Assembly: GCF_001477625.1 (NCBI RefSeq)
Contig: NZ_CP013692.1
Span: 4,650,001-4,714,000, forward strand
From: Paucibacter sp. KCTC 42545
Lineage (GTDB): Bacteria; Pseudomonadota; Gammaproteobacteria; Burkholderiales; Burkholderiaceae_C
Length of the DNA stretch: 64,000 nt
Direction: 5' to 3'
Shown here: piece by piece, positions 54,029 through 62,235 of the stretch
Layout: each line of letters begins with the position of its first letter
Position numbering within the stretch: the first letter of the stretch is position 1
Made by a program: the position numbers and the translations under genes
The notes under the pieces: model-generated
The model's database searches: none
The model's input: the letters and a program-made list of their open reading frames with translations, nothing else
What the model was told of the DNA's origin: nothing

Positions 54029-55314
54029 GCGGGCTCCTCGTCCTGCTTCTTGCCGAAGTCGGCCGGGATCTTGATCAGCGCCGCCATCGCGAAGGAAGGA
54101 ATCGTGGCCACCAGCACCCAGATGAAGAAGTTCAGATAGCCCAGCTGATCCTGCAGCCAGCCGCTCCACATGCCAGGAATCATCATGCCCAGCGCCATGA
54201 AGCCGGTGCAGATGGCGTAGTGCGCCGTCTTGTGGGGACCATCCGCGACCAAAATCATGTACATCAGATAGGCGGTGAAACCGAGGCCATAACCGAACTG
54301 TTCAACGGCCAGCGCCGCGCTGATCAGTACCAAGCTGCCGGGGTGCGCCAGGGCCAGCGCCACAAAAGCGATATTGGGCACATGCATCATCAGCACCAGC
54401 GGCCACAGCGCTTTTTTAAGGCCCACGCGCGAGATGATCCAGCCGCCCAGCAAGCCGCCCAGGGTCAGGGCGGTGAGGCCCACCGTGCCGTAGGCGATGC
54501 CGACTTGCTTGGTCGTTAGGCCCAGGCCGCCGTCGGCTTGGCTATCCAGCAAGAAAGGCGTGGCCAGCTTGAGCAGCTGTGCTTCCGGAAAACGGTAAAG
54601 CAGCAAAAAGCCCAGGATCACCCAGATGCCGGGCTTGCGGAAGAACTCCGCGAATACTTGCAAGAAGTCGCGCAGCAAGCCGGCCGAGCCGGCGCGGCCC
54701 GGCCCTTGGGCATCGGCCGCCGGGCGCGGCAGCACGAAGAAGTGATAGGCCGCCATCAGCGCAAACAGCCCGGCCAGCAGCGCGAAGACGGCGCTCCAGG
54801 CGGTCGTCATGCTGCCGGTGCGCTCTTGCAGCTCACCGGCCAGATAGACCAAGCCGCCCTGGCCGCCGATATTGGCCAGGCGGTAGAAGGTGGAGCGCAC
54901 ACCGACAAAAGCGGCTTGGCTGTGCTGCGGCAGGGCCAGCATATAAAAGCCGTCTGCGGCAATGTCGTGCGAGGCCGAGGCGAAGGCCATCAGCCAGAAC
55001 ACCGCCAGCGTCATTTGAAAGGCCTGCGGGCCGGGGATGGTCAGGGCCACCATGGCCAGGGCCACGCCGATCAGGAATTGCAGCGCAATGATCCAGCTGC
55101 GCTTGGTGTGGAAGAGCTCAATCAGCGGCGACCACAGCGGCTTGATGACCCAGGGCAGATAGAGCCAGCTGGTGTAGAGCGCGATGTCGGTGTTCGAAAA
55201 TCCCAGGTTTTTGTACATGATGACCGACAGCGTCATCACCACCACATACGGAATGCCTTGGCCGAAATAGAGCGAGGGGATCCAGCGCCAGGGGTTGACC
55301 TTTTTTTCGCTCAT
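54025..55314 (-). CDS. AmpG-like MFS permease
   Basis: The 429-residue protein has about twelve membrane helices. The start WRWIPSLYFGQGIPYVVVMTLSVIMYKNLGFSNTDIALYTSWLYLPWVIKPLWSPL is AmpG/PAT-family in pattern; these permeases import anhydro-muropeptides in wall recycling. Length is shorter than E. coli AmpG (491). ATGA overlaps join it to murQ upstream and the GHL10 hydrolase downstream, which supports import of a wall-derived sugar or glycan. Substrate is inferred from context. Confidence 0.88.
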   Translation of the reverse strand: MSEKKVNPWRWIPSLYFGQGIPYVVVMTLSVIMYKNLGFSNTDIALYTSWLYLPWVIKPLWSPLIELFHTKRSWIIALQFLIGVALAMVALTIPGPQAFQMTLAVFWLMAFASASHDIAADGFYMLALPQHSQAAFVGVRSTFYRLANIGGQGGLVYLAGELQERTGSMTTAWSAVFALLAGLFALMAAYHFFVLPRPAADAQGPGRAGSAGLLRDFLQVFAEFFRKPGIWVILGFLLLYRFPEAQLLKLATPFLLDSQADGGLGLTTKQVGIAYGTVGLTALTLGGLLGGWIISRVGLKKALWPLVLMMHVPNIAFVALALAHPGSLVLISAALAVEQFGYGLGFTAYLMYMILVADGPHKTAHYAICTGFMALGMMIPGMWSGWLQDQLGYLNFFIWVLVATIPSFAMAALIKIPADFGKKQDEEPA

Positions 55315-56195
55315 GGTGATAACAAGGCCTGGCGCAGATTGCCGTCGGCGGCGTCCAGGGCGGCGCGAGCCTCGCCCACGCTCAGCTGCTTGTTCAGGGC
55401 CAGCACCGCCAGCTTGACGTGGTGGCCGCACTGCGCCAGCACGGCTTGCGCGCGCGCCTCATCGGCGCCGCTGATGCGCATGGTCAACGCCAGGGCGCGT
55501 TGCAGCAGCTTGGCATTGGTGGGTTTGAGGTCCACCATCAGATTGCCGTAGACCTTGTTGAGTTTGACCATCAGTGCGCTCGAGAATGTGTTGAGCGCTA
55601 TTTTCTGCGAGCTACCGGCCTTCAGCCGCGTGCTGCCTGCAATCAATTCAGCTCCGGTGTCCAGAAAGATGCCGATATCGGCCTGCGCCGTCAGCGCCGC
55701 CCCAGGGTTGTTGGCAAAACCCAGGGTTAATGCGCCCCCTGCGCGTGCCGCCCGCAGAGCGCCCATCACATAAGGCGTGGCGCCGGAAGCGGCCAGCAGC
55801 AAGACCACATCGTTGGGCGTGGGCGCCAGGGCCAGCATCTCCGCCGCGCCTTGCGGGCCATCGTCTTCCGCCCCTTCAATGGCCACAAACATGGCGCGCT
55901 CGCCTCCGGCCAGCAGGGCCAGGGCGCGCTCGCGCGGCCAGGAGAAGGTGGGGTAGAGCTCCACGCTGTCCAGCACACCCAGCCGGCCCGATGTGCCGGC
56001 ACCCACATAAATCAAGCGCCCGCCGGCCTGGATGCGCGGCAAGGCCGCCGCCACCGCAGCGGCAATTTGAGCGCCCGCCGCCTGCACCGCCCGCACCGCG
56101 TCGAGCTGGTCCTGCACCAAGGTGTCCACCAGCGTGGGCAGGGCGTAGAGGTCCAGATCTGGGTGTTGGGTGCTGGAGGCTTCGGTGTTCAACAT
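55311..56195 (-). CDS. murQ: N-acetylmuramic acid 6-phosphate etherase
   Basis: The 294-residue SIS-fold enzyme splits the lactyl ether of MurNAc-6-phosphate to GlcNAc-6-phosphate and D-lactate, in the cytosol. GGRLIYVGAGTSGRLGVLDSVELYPTF and AIEGAEDD are diagnostic, with LLLAASGATPYVMGAL and the DAEGAEDD-type catalytic region. LKAGSSQKIALNTFSSALMVKLNKVYGNLMVDLKPTN is the C-terminal signature. The ATG at 56195 fits length; the upstream extension is not homologous. It leads the murQ-ampG-GHL10 operon. A MurNAc kinase is not adjacent. Confidence 0.95.
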   Translation of the reverse strand: MLNTEASSTQHPDLDLYALPTLVDTLVQDQLDAVRAVQAAGAQIAAAVAAALPRIQAGGRLIYVGAGTSGRLGVLDSVELYPTFSWPRERALALLAGGERAMFVAIEGAEDDGPQGAAEMLALAPTPNDVVLLLAASGATPYVMGALRAARAGGALTLGFANNPGAALTAQADIGIFLDTGAELIAGSTRLKAGSSQKIALNTFSSALMVKLNKVYGNLMVDLKPTNAKLLQRALALTMRISGADEARAQAVLAQCGHHVKLAVLALNKQLSVGEARAALDAADGNLRQALLSP

Positions 56196-56339
56196 GGCGG
56201 GTGTGGGCTGCAGCCAGGCAGCCAGGCATGACAAGGTGCTGCCGACTCTAGTGAGTTCGCTGCGCTCACGCCAATATGCAGCGTCTTTGCTCCCATAACC
56301 CCAGCTCATTCAGAAATGTCGAAAATTTTTTCGGCGGGC

Positions 56340-56368
56340 TGTAAGAAGGGCGGGGTGCCGGGCGACAC
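56340..56368 (+). promoter_or_regulatory. ECF-sigma-like promoter upstream of bufA
   Basis: TGTAAG at 56340 and CGACAC at 56363 are separated by 17 bases. This resembles ECF-type -35 (TGTAA) and -10 (CG-rich) elements. Buf operons elsewhere are often under ECF factors, but no sigma gene is adjacent here. It is a tentative call. Confidence 0.3.
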
Positions 56369-56422
56369 AAGCAGCGTGGGCGTATCAAGCGCCTGCATGA
56401 AGCGTCAAACCTTGTCACCCCT

Positions 56423-56449
56423 TTCATCCAGTTCATCCATTCCATCCAG
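56423..56449 (+). repeat. Three 9-bp tandem repeats before the bufA ribosome-binding site
   Basis: TTCATCCAG, TTCATCCAT and TCCATCCAG follow each other directly and run into the AGGAG at 56448. They lie in the untranslated leader. Confidence 0.6.
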
Positions 56450-56458
56450 GAGCAAGTC

Positions 56459-56746
56459 ATGCAACAAACCACTTCCACTCTGAAGACCCTGTCCGCCACC
56501 GGCCTGAGCATCGCTGCCGCCGCCGCCACCTTGTTCGCCGCCGCCGGCTTTGCCAATGTGGCTCAGGCCGCTGACGGCGATATGGGCATGGTCAAGTGCT
56601 CGGGCATCAATGGCTGCAAGGGCAGCTCCGAATGCAAAACCGCCAAGAGCGAGTGCAAGGGCCACAACAGCTGCAAGGGCCAGGGCTGGGTCAGCAAGAA
56701 GACGGCAGAAGAGTGCACCAAGGAAGGCGGCAAGGTGCTGAAGTAA
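56459..56746 (+). CDS. bufA: Bufferin-type metallophore precursor (BufA, probably BufA2-like)
   Basis: This 95-residue protein has a signal peptide cleaved after about residue 37 (ANVAQA) and a ~57-residue mature part with six cysteines (47, 53, 59, 66, 72, 86). The spacing C-K-G-S-S-E-C ... C-K-G-H-N-S-C-K-G-Q-G-W resembles the BufA2-type bufferins, ribosomal peptides whose cysteines are modified by a DUF692 enzyme and which buffer copper in the periplasm. AGGAG precedes the ATG. The DUF692 and DUF2063 genes follow directly, so this is the substrate of that machinery. Confidence 0.87.
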   Translation: MQQTTSTLKTLSATGLSIAAAAATLFAAAGFANVAQAADGDMGMVKCSGINGCKGSSECKTAKSECKGHNSCKGQGWVSKKTAEECTKEGGKVLK

Positions 56747-56860
56747 GCAAAAGAAGGCAGCCACTGTCACTGGGGCGGGGCAAGACCTGACCCTGCCCCC
56801 TGTCACATGCCCGATGTATTGACCGCGCTGGCCGCGCCTTGTTCCGCAGGATCGATCACC

Positions 56861-57814
56861 ATGCCCGTCCCCTCGCCCTCACCCCTGCAAGGTTTCGGCC
56901 TTGGCTTGCGCAGCGAGCACTACGCTGCTTTTGCCGATGCCGCGCGGCCGCTGCCCGCTGGGCTCAAGCCGGATTGGCTGGAGATCATCAGCGAGAACTA
57001 TCTGGTGCCCGGTGGCCGCCCGCTGCGGCACTTGGAGCGCATTCGCCCGGACTATCCCCTGGTGATGCACGGCGTGTCGATGTCGATCGGCAGCAGCGAC
57101 GCGCTGAATCTGGACTATCTGCGCGCGCTCAAAGCCCTGGCTGATCGGGTGCAGCCGGCCTGGGTATCCGACCATCTGTGCTGGACCGGGGTGGACCACC
57201 GCAATCTGCACGATCTGCTGCCCATGCCCTACACCGAGGCCGCGCTGGCGCATCTGCTGCCGCGCATCGCTCAGGTGCAAGACCTGCTGCAGCGGCCGCT
57301 GGTGCTGGAGAACGTGTCCAGCTATATCCGCTTCGCCGAAGACGAGATGAGCGAGGCCGAGTTTGTGGCCCAGCTGCTGCGCCGCAGCGGCTGCCGCCTG
57401 CTGCTCGACGTTAACAATGTTTATGTGTCCAGCCGCAATCACGGCTTTGATGCGCGCGACTACATCGACCACATGCCGCCCGAGCAAGTGGTGCAAATCC
57501 ACCTGGCCGGCCATGAGGATCAGGGCGACTTGATCATCGACACCCATGATGCGCCGGTGTGCGACGCGGTCTGGCAGCTTTACGTCTACACCGTGCTGCG
57601 CTTGGGGGCCAAACCCACCATGATTGAGCGCGATGACAAGATCCCGCCGCTGCAGGACTTGCTGCTGGAGTTGGACCAGGCGCGCCAGCTCCTGCGCCAG
57701 ACCTGCAGCCCAATGGACCCTCAGCCCAGGCCTGAGCCGATGCGCCAGCGGGTCTGGCCCATGCCACCCAGGCAGGACCTGGCCCCGGCTGCTGGATCGG
57801 GGCTAGCCGCATGA
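56861..57814 (+). CDS. bufB: BufB, DUF692 multinuclear-iron peptide-modifying enzyme
   Basis: The 317-residue protein has a TIM-barrel DUF692 fold. Metal-binding stretches are LVMHGVSMSIGSSD, WVSDHLCWTG, LVLENVSSYIRF, LLLDVNNVYVSSRNHGFD, VQIHLAGHED and ERDDKIPPL. Family members (MbnB and BufB) use iron and oxygen to convert peptide cysteines into oxazolone/thiooxazole-type groups. It should act on the BufA peptide before export. An ATG at 56807 would add 18 residues; 56861 fits better. The stop overlaps the bufC start by an ATGA. Confidence 0.92.
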   Translation: MPVPSPSPLQGFGLGLRSEHYAAFADAARPLPAGLKPDWLEIISENYLVPGGRPLRHLERIRPDYPLVMHGVSMSIGSSDALNLDYLRALKALADRVQPAWVSDHLCWTGVDHRNLHDLLPMPYTEAALAHLLPRIAQVQDLLQRPLVLENVSSYIRFAEDEMSEAEFVAQLLRRSGCRLLLDVNNVYVSSRNHGFDARDYIDHMPPEQVVQIHLAGHEDQGDLIIDTHDAPVCDAVWQLYVYTVLRLGAKPTMIERDDKIPPLQDLLLELDQARQLLRQTCSPMDPQPRPEPMRQRVWPMPPRQDLAPAAGSGLAA

Positions 57815-58626
57815 TCAGCTCGCCAGCAAACACCGCCACCGTCCTGCGCCGGCAACAGCAGCGCCTGCAGTTCCAGATCGCGGGTGAGGATTCGCCCGAT
57901 TCGTCATCAGGCCCCGCCACCTTCAGCCCCGGCCTGCGCGCCTACCGCCATGCCTACCGCGCCCGCCTGCAAGCCGCCTTGCGTGACAACTATCTGGTCT
58001 TGCACCGCGCGCTGGGCGATGAGGCTTTTGATGCCCTGGCGCTGCGCTACCTAAATGCCCACCCGCCCCACCAGCCTTCCATCCGCTGGTTTGGCGATGG
58101 CCTGGCTGAATTTATGGCGGACGAGGCGCAGTTGCATCCCTCCTTGATTGAGCTGGCCCGCATGGACTGGGCTTTGCGTGCCGCCTTCGATGCGGCCGAG
58201 GCCGCGGCGTTGCTGGGCGTGGAGGACTTAGCGGCGCTTGCGCCCGAAGATTGGGGTGGCCAATGCTTTCGGCTGCAGCCCAGCGTGCAGCTGCTGCCCC
58301 TGCAATGGGCGATCGAGCCGGCCTGGCGGCAGCTGCGTGAGTACGAACCGGAGCAAGGTGAAGCGGAACCCGAGCTCGCGGAGCCCGAGGCGCATGCGCA
58401 TTGGCTGCTGATCTGGCGCGACGCCGCGCTGGAAACGCGCTGGCGCTCCCTCGAGCCGCTGGAAGCGCAACAACTGCTGGCCCTGCAGGCGGGCGATAGT
58501 TTTGCGAGCCTTTGCGAGATGGCGGCCGCCGCCGCCGCCGACCCCGAGCAGAGTCCGCACGCCGCCGCCCTGGCCGCGCAGGCCCTGGGCCGCTGGTTGG
58601 GCGAGGGGCTGCTGGCGCGCAACTGA
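57811..58626 (+). CDS. bufC: BufC, DUF2063-family partner protein
   Basis: The 271-residue protein has an N-terminal DUF2063 helical domain (FSPGLRAYRHAYRARLQAALRDNYLVLHRALGDEAFDALALRYL). Family proteins resemble the recognition partner MbnC and pair with DUF692 enzymes to bind the leader of the precursor peptide. The C-terminal half is acidic and less conserved. Coupling to bufB by a four-base overlap supports a BufBC complex. The name of the domain as a DNA-binding one in databases is probably misleading here. Confidence 0.9.
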   Translation: MISSPANTATVLRRQQQRLQFQIAGEDSPDSSSGPATFSPGLRAYRHAYRARLQAALRDNYLVLHRALGDEAFDALALRYLNAHPPHQPSIRWFGDGLAEFMADEAQLHPSLIELARMDWALRAAFDAAEAAALLGVEDLAALAPEDWGGQCFRLQPSVQLLPLQWAIEPAWRQLREYEPEQGEAEPELAEPEAHAHWLLIWRDAALETRWRSLEPLEAQQLLALQAGDSFASLCEMAAAAAADPEQSPHAAALAAQALGRWLGEGLLARN

Positions 58627-58654
58627 AGTCCCTCGGACTCTGCGGCTCGGCGCC

Positions 58655-61036
58655 TCAGCGATTCTCCAGCCGGTTGTAGTCAAACAAGCCGCCGTCCGGC
58701 CCGGCCAGGCGGGGCCTGGCGCGGTGCAAGGCGTCGCTGGCGGCCCAGAAGTCGGGGTTGCTGCGGCGCACGGCCCATCGGTCAGCCAAGCGGCGGTAGT
58801 CGGCCTCGCTGCCCAGGGCGGCCACGGCGGCGCTGAACTCGGCCAGCTCGCTGGCCTTCACCCGCAGCAGCACATTGGGGTAGGCGCCGATCAGGCCATT
58901 GGCCACCGTGAGGGCGTTCTCGGCCGGCAACAGCTCGCCTTCTTCGCGCAGCAAGCGGGTCATATTCAGGTGGCCCAGCTCGCGCAGCAGGCTGAAGTAA
59001 CGCGGCGGCCCGGCGACGTCGCTGACTTCCATGAACAGCGTCGCCGGCAGCCAGCCCAGGCTGGGGCCGCGCAGGGCGGCCAGCTGGGCCAGATCGCGGC
59101 GCAGGCCGGCGTTGGGCTCTTGCTGCAAGGCCCAGCGTTGCGGCAGGGCGGGGCCGATGCGCTTGGCCAGCAGGCTCAGCAGCTCCGCCTTGGGGTCTGC
59201 GGTCTTGAAGGGGATGGCGCTTTCATGCGTGCCGGTCAGCGCCAGGGTTTGCATCTGTTCCAGCGCGGCGGGCCGGGCCTGGCGATACCAATGCGCCACC
59301 ACGCCGGGCCGCGCCGCACGCGGCAGCAAATTGATGAAATTGGATTCACCCTCCATGCGCAGAAAGTCCATGAACAGCCGGCTGTGCAGCTGATGACCAA
59401 TGTCGCCGTAGACATCAAAGCCAGCCGCCAGCAAATAGAAGATGCGCTCGAACAGCGGGTAGCCGATCACCCAGGCTGTTTTGGGCGTATCGCCCACCAG
59501 ACCTTGGACGACGCTGGCGCTTTCAAACTGGCGGAACACGGTCAGTGCGGCGTTGGGGTTATGGCGGTCGCCGTCCCACACCATGGCCAGGGTGGGGCCG
59601 CCGTGGGCGGCGAAGTTGGCGCTCAGGCTTTGCGCCTTCTCGCGCTGGAACTGCTTTTCTTGTTTGGCGTAAATGGTCCAGAAGTCGAACACCGAGGCAT
59701 CGCTGCCCTGGGCGGCGGGCAGGCCGGCGGCGGCGCCGGCTCGCAGCACCAGCTCGCCGGCGTCACGGCCCAGGCTGCTGTCGGGGTCGGTGAAGAAGAC
59801 CCAGAAGCGATCCTCAATCACGTTCAACGCCACCTGGCCCCGGCACACCGGGCCTTTGATGAAGTTCATGATGAAGAACTGCGCGTCGTCCAGCAAGAAG
59901 CGGTAGCGCGCGTCGCTGGGCATGGCCTGAAAGCTGGCCAGGCCGTTGGAGGCCATGGTGGGCTCGTAGCCGGGCAGCTGCGCCACCTCGTAGCGCGGCT
60001 TCAAGAACAAGGCGCGGTAGCGTTCGCGGCGTGCCGCGTCGAAGCGGTAAGGCATATGCGTCTTGGCGACGATGGGTTCCAAGTCACGCTGCAAGCGGTA
60101 GTAAAACGGTGCGCTGCCGGGGTCGTCAAACGGCCGCATTGTGGCGATGGGCGCAATCGCCTGGCCGGGCGGCGTGCTGCTGCGCACCAGCTTGTAGGCT
60201 TGGCGCGCCGCCTCGTCGCTGAGGTAGAGGTGGCCCAGGAATAAATGCTCGTAGAGGTAGCGGCTCATCAGCCGCTCTTTATTGCTGCCTCCGTTGTTGA
60301 GGAATTTCTCCCAGGCGATGACTTCGCGCTGCTCGGTGGCCGTGGGGGCCGAGGCGCCGTCATCGGGCGCGCCGGCTTCCAGCCAGCGTGCCACCAGATT
60401 CAATTCCTCGGCGCTGATGCCGGGCAGGCCGTAAGGCATGCCGGCCAGGGGCTGGGCCTTGGCATGGGCCTCGAAGTTTTCGATCCGCGGGCAGCTTTGC
60501 GCCCGGTCCATCGAGAAGTCAAAAGACTTGGCCGGCAGCACGTCCACCGCCGGCAGCGGATGCTCTTGCTTGAGCAGCAGGCTGCGGTAGAGCAAGCTGG
60601 CCGAGCGCATGGCCTGCGGCGTGTTCTCAAATTCGTTGAGCACCGGTTGGAAGCCACGCTCGCGCCATTGCGAGGCCACTTGCGCGTCGGTGAACAGCCG
60701 CGTCGGCTCGGCCGGGCGCAGGCGGGTGCCGTCGTAAACCGGGGTGCTGCTCAGGCCGCGTGCGATGCCCTCCCAGCTGCCCAGTTTGAGTTGGCAGGGC
60801 GCGTCGTAGCAGGCGTGGCAAACCACGCAGCGGCTTTGCAGCAAGGGTTTGATCTGCTGCTGATAGCTGACGCCGCCGTGCGGTGTCGCCTGGGCCTGGT
60901 CATAACGCTGCGGATCAGGGGCGCCGTGCTCGCGCTGGTAAGCCTGCTGATTCAGCGCCGCGCAAGCGGACAAGAGCAGGGCGGGCAGGGCAACAGCGCA
61001 GCGGCTGACAAGGCGGTGAGGCAAGAGGGCGGGCAT
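58655..61036 (-). CDS. cti: Fatty acid cis/trans isomerase (Cti)
   Basis: The 793-residue protein converts cis- to trans-unsaturated fatty acids of membrane lipids, a rapid solvent and heat response. It has a lipoprotein-like signal (VALPALLLSAC) and a haem c motif (QSRCVVCHACYDAPCQLKLGSWEG) near residue 70. RFKDIDSF-like core motifs include EFENTPQAMRSASLLYRSLLLKQEHPL and VMGTHESAIPF-type TGTHESAIPFKTADPKAE. It is a periplasmic cytochrome-type enzyme. The ATG at 61036 gives the signal peptide; 61096 is an alternative. It converges on bufC. Confidence 0.93.
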   Translation of the reverse strand: MPALLPHRLVSRCAVALPALLLSACAALNQQAYQREHGAPDPQRYDQAQATPHGGVSYQQQIKPLLQSRCVVCHACYDAPCQLKLGSWEGIARGLSSTPVYDGTRLRPAEPTRLFTDAQVASQWRERGFQPVLNEFENTPQAMRSASLLYRSLLLKQEHPLPAVDVLPAKSFDFSMDRAQSCPRIENFEAHAKAQPLAGMPYGLPGISAEELNLVARWLEAGAPDDGASAPTATEQREVIAWEKFLNNGGSNKERLMSRYLYEHLFLGHLYLSDEAARQAYKLVRSSTPPGQAIAPIATMRPFDDPGSAPFYYRLQRDLEPIVAKTHMPYRFDAARRERYRALFLKPRYEVAQLPGYEPTMASNGLASFQAMPSDARYRFLLDDAQFFIMNFIKGPVCRGQVALNVIEDRFWVFFTDPDSSLGRDAGELVLRAGAAAGLPAAQGSDASVFDFWTIYAKQEKQFQREKAQSLSANFAAHGGPTLAMVWDGDRHNPNAALTVFRQFESASVVQGLVGDTPKTAWVIGYPLFERIFYLLAAGFDVYGDIGHQLHSRLFMDFLRMEGESNFINLLPRAARPGVVAHWYRQARPAALEQMQTLALTGTHESAIPFKTADPKAELLSLLAKRIGPALPQRWALQQEPNAGLRRDLAQLAALRGPSLGWLPATLFMEVSDVAGPPRYFSLLRELGHLNMTRLLREEGELLPAENALTVANGLIGAYPNVLLRVKASELAEFSAAVAALGSEADYRRLADRWAVRRSNPDFWAASDALHRARPRLAGPDGGLFDYNRLENR

Positions 61037-61104
61037 GGCGAGAAAAGCAGTGGCGCAGCTCCGCAAGAATAGCGCGCGGGTTTTACCAAACGCCAAGCAG
61101 GCCC

Positions 61105-62094
61105 TCAGAGTGCCGCGAGCAAGGCGTAGGAATGGCGCCTGGCGGCATCGTCATGCACGGCGCAGGCGACGATGAACTCGTCGGCACCGGTGCGCGTCTG
61201 GGTGGCTCGCAGGCCGGCGGCCACGGTGGCGGGCGAGCCCACCAGCGACTCCGCCAACATGCGCCCCACTCCGGCTTCTTCCTGCGGTGTCCAGCGCCCG
61301 GCCATGCTGTCCACCGGGCGCGGCAGCAGGCCGCGCTGGCCGCGTTGCATGCCCAGAAAGCGCTGCTGCAGCGAGGTGAAGAGGTAGGCAGCCTGCGCAT
61401 CATCGTCGGCCACCACCACGTTCAGGCCCACCATGGCATAGGGCTTGGGGTGCTTCTCGCTGGGGCGGTAGTGGGCGCGGTAGAGGTCCAGCGCTTGCTG
61501 CAGCAAATCGGGCGCGAAGTGTGAGGCGAAGGCAAAGGGCAGGCCCAGGTAGGCCGCCAGCTGGGCGCTGTAGAGGCTAGAGCCCAGCAGCCAGATCGGC
61601 ACCTCGCTGCCCTGGCCGGGGATGGCGCGCACGACCTGACCCTCGCGGGCCGGGGCCAGATAGCTTTGCAGCTCAATCACATCGTCGGGGAAACGGTCTT
61701 CGCTGGCGCTGCTGAGGTGGCGGCGCAGCGCCCGCATGGTGGCTTGATCGGTGCCGGGGGCGCGGCCCAGGCCCAGATCGATGCGATCCGGGAACAGGCA
61801 GGCCAGGGTGCCGAACTGCTCGGCCACCATCAGCGGCGCATGGTTGGGCAGCATGATGCCGCCGGAGCCGACCCGCAGGGTTTTCGTGGCCGCCGCGAGC
61901 TGGCCGATCAACACGGCAGTGGCCGAGCTGGCCACGCCGTCCATATTGTGGTGTTCCGCCACCCAGAAGCGGCGGTAGCCCAGGGCTTCGGCATGCTGGG
62001 CCAGGGCGATGCTTCGGCGCAAGGCCTCGCCGGCATTGCTGCCTTCAACGATGGGCGCGAGGTCGAGAACGGAAAGGGGGCAGGGATGAGGCAT
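61105..62094 (-). CDS. LLM-class flavin-dependent oxidoreductase (luciferase-like)
   Basis: The 329-residue protein is a single-domain bacterial-luciferase-like oxidoreductase. Features: [79 protein letters not shown] and [26 protein letters not shown]. These are typical of the MsnO8/YhbW-type group. FMNH2 and substrate are unknown. The reading frame has several low-confidence ATGs but the long N-terminal block begins at 62094. It is divergent from the HDOD gene. Confidence 0.9.
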   Translation of the reverse strand: MPHPCPLSVLDLAPIVEGSNAGEALRRSIALAQHAEALGYRRFWVAEHHNMDGVASSATAVLIGQLAAATKTLRVGSGGIMLPNHAPLMVAEQFGTLACLFPDRIDLGLGRAPGTDQATMRALRRHLSSASEDRFPDDVIELQSYLAPAREGQVVRAIPGQGSEVPIWLLGSSLYSAQLAAYLGLPFAFASHFAPDLLQQALDLYRAHYRPSEKHPKPYAMVGLNVVVADDDAQAAYLFTSLQQRFLGMQRGQRGLLPRPVDSMAGRWTPQEEAGVGRMLAESLVGSPATVAAGLRATQTRTGADEFIVACAVHDDAARRHSYALLAAL

Positions 62095-62235
62095 GGGGCC
62101 AGTCTAGTCCGCGCGCTGTTTTTCTGCCGAGCCAAGGTCTTGGCGCCGGAGTAAGTCGGCGTAGGTCAAATTGGCCCGGATTGCCCCTGCTTCACGACCG
62201 AGCGTGCGAGCCGAAAAGCTGCGAGGCTAGCGGGA

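Larger units (their letters stand above)
56196..56458. other. Divergent region between murQ and bufA
   Basis: About 260 bases without a gene. It holds a possible ECF-sigma promoter (56340-56368) and three 9-bp repeats just before bufA. An A/T-rich segment at 56320-56334 (GAAAATTTTTTCG) probably belongs to the murQ promoter. Confidence 0.45.
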
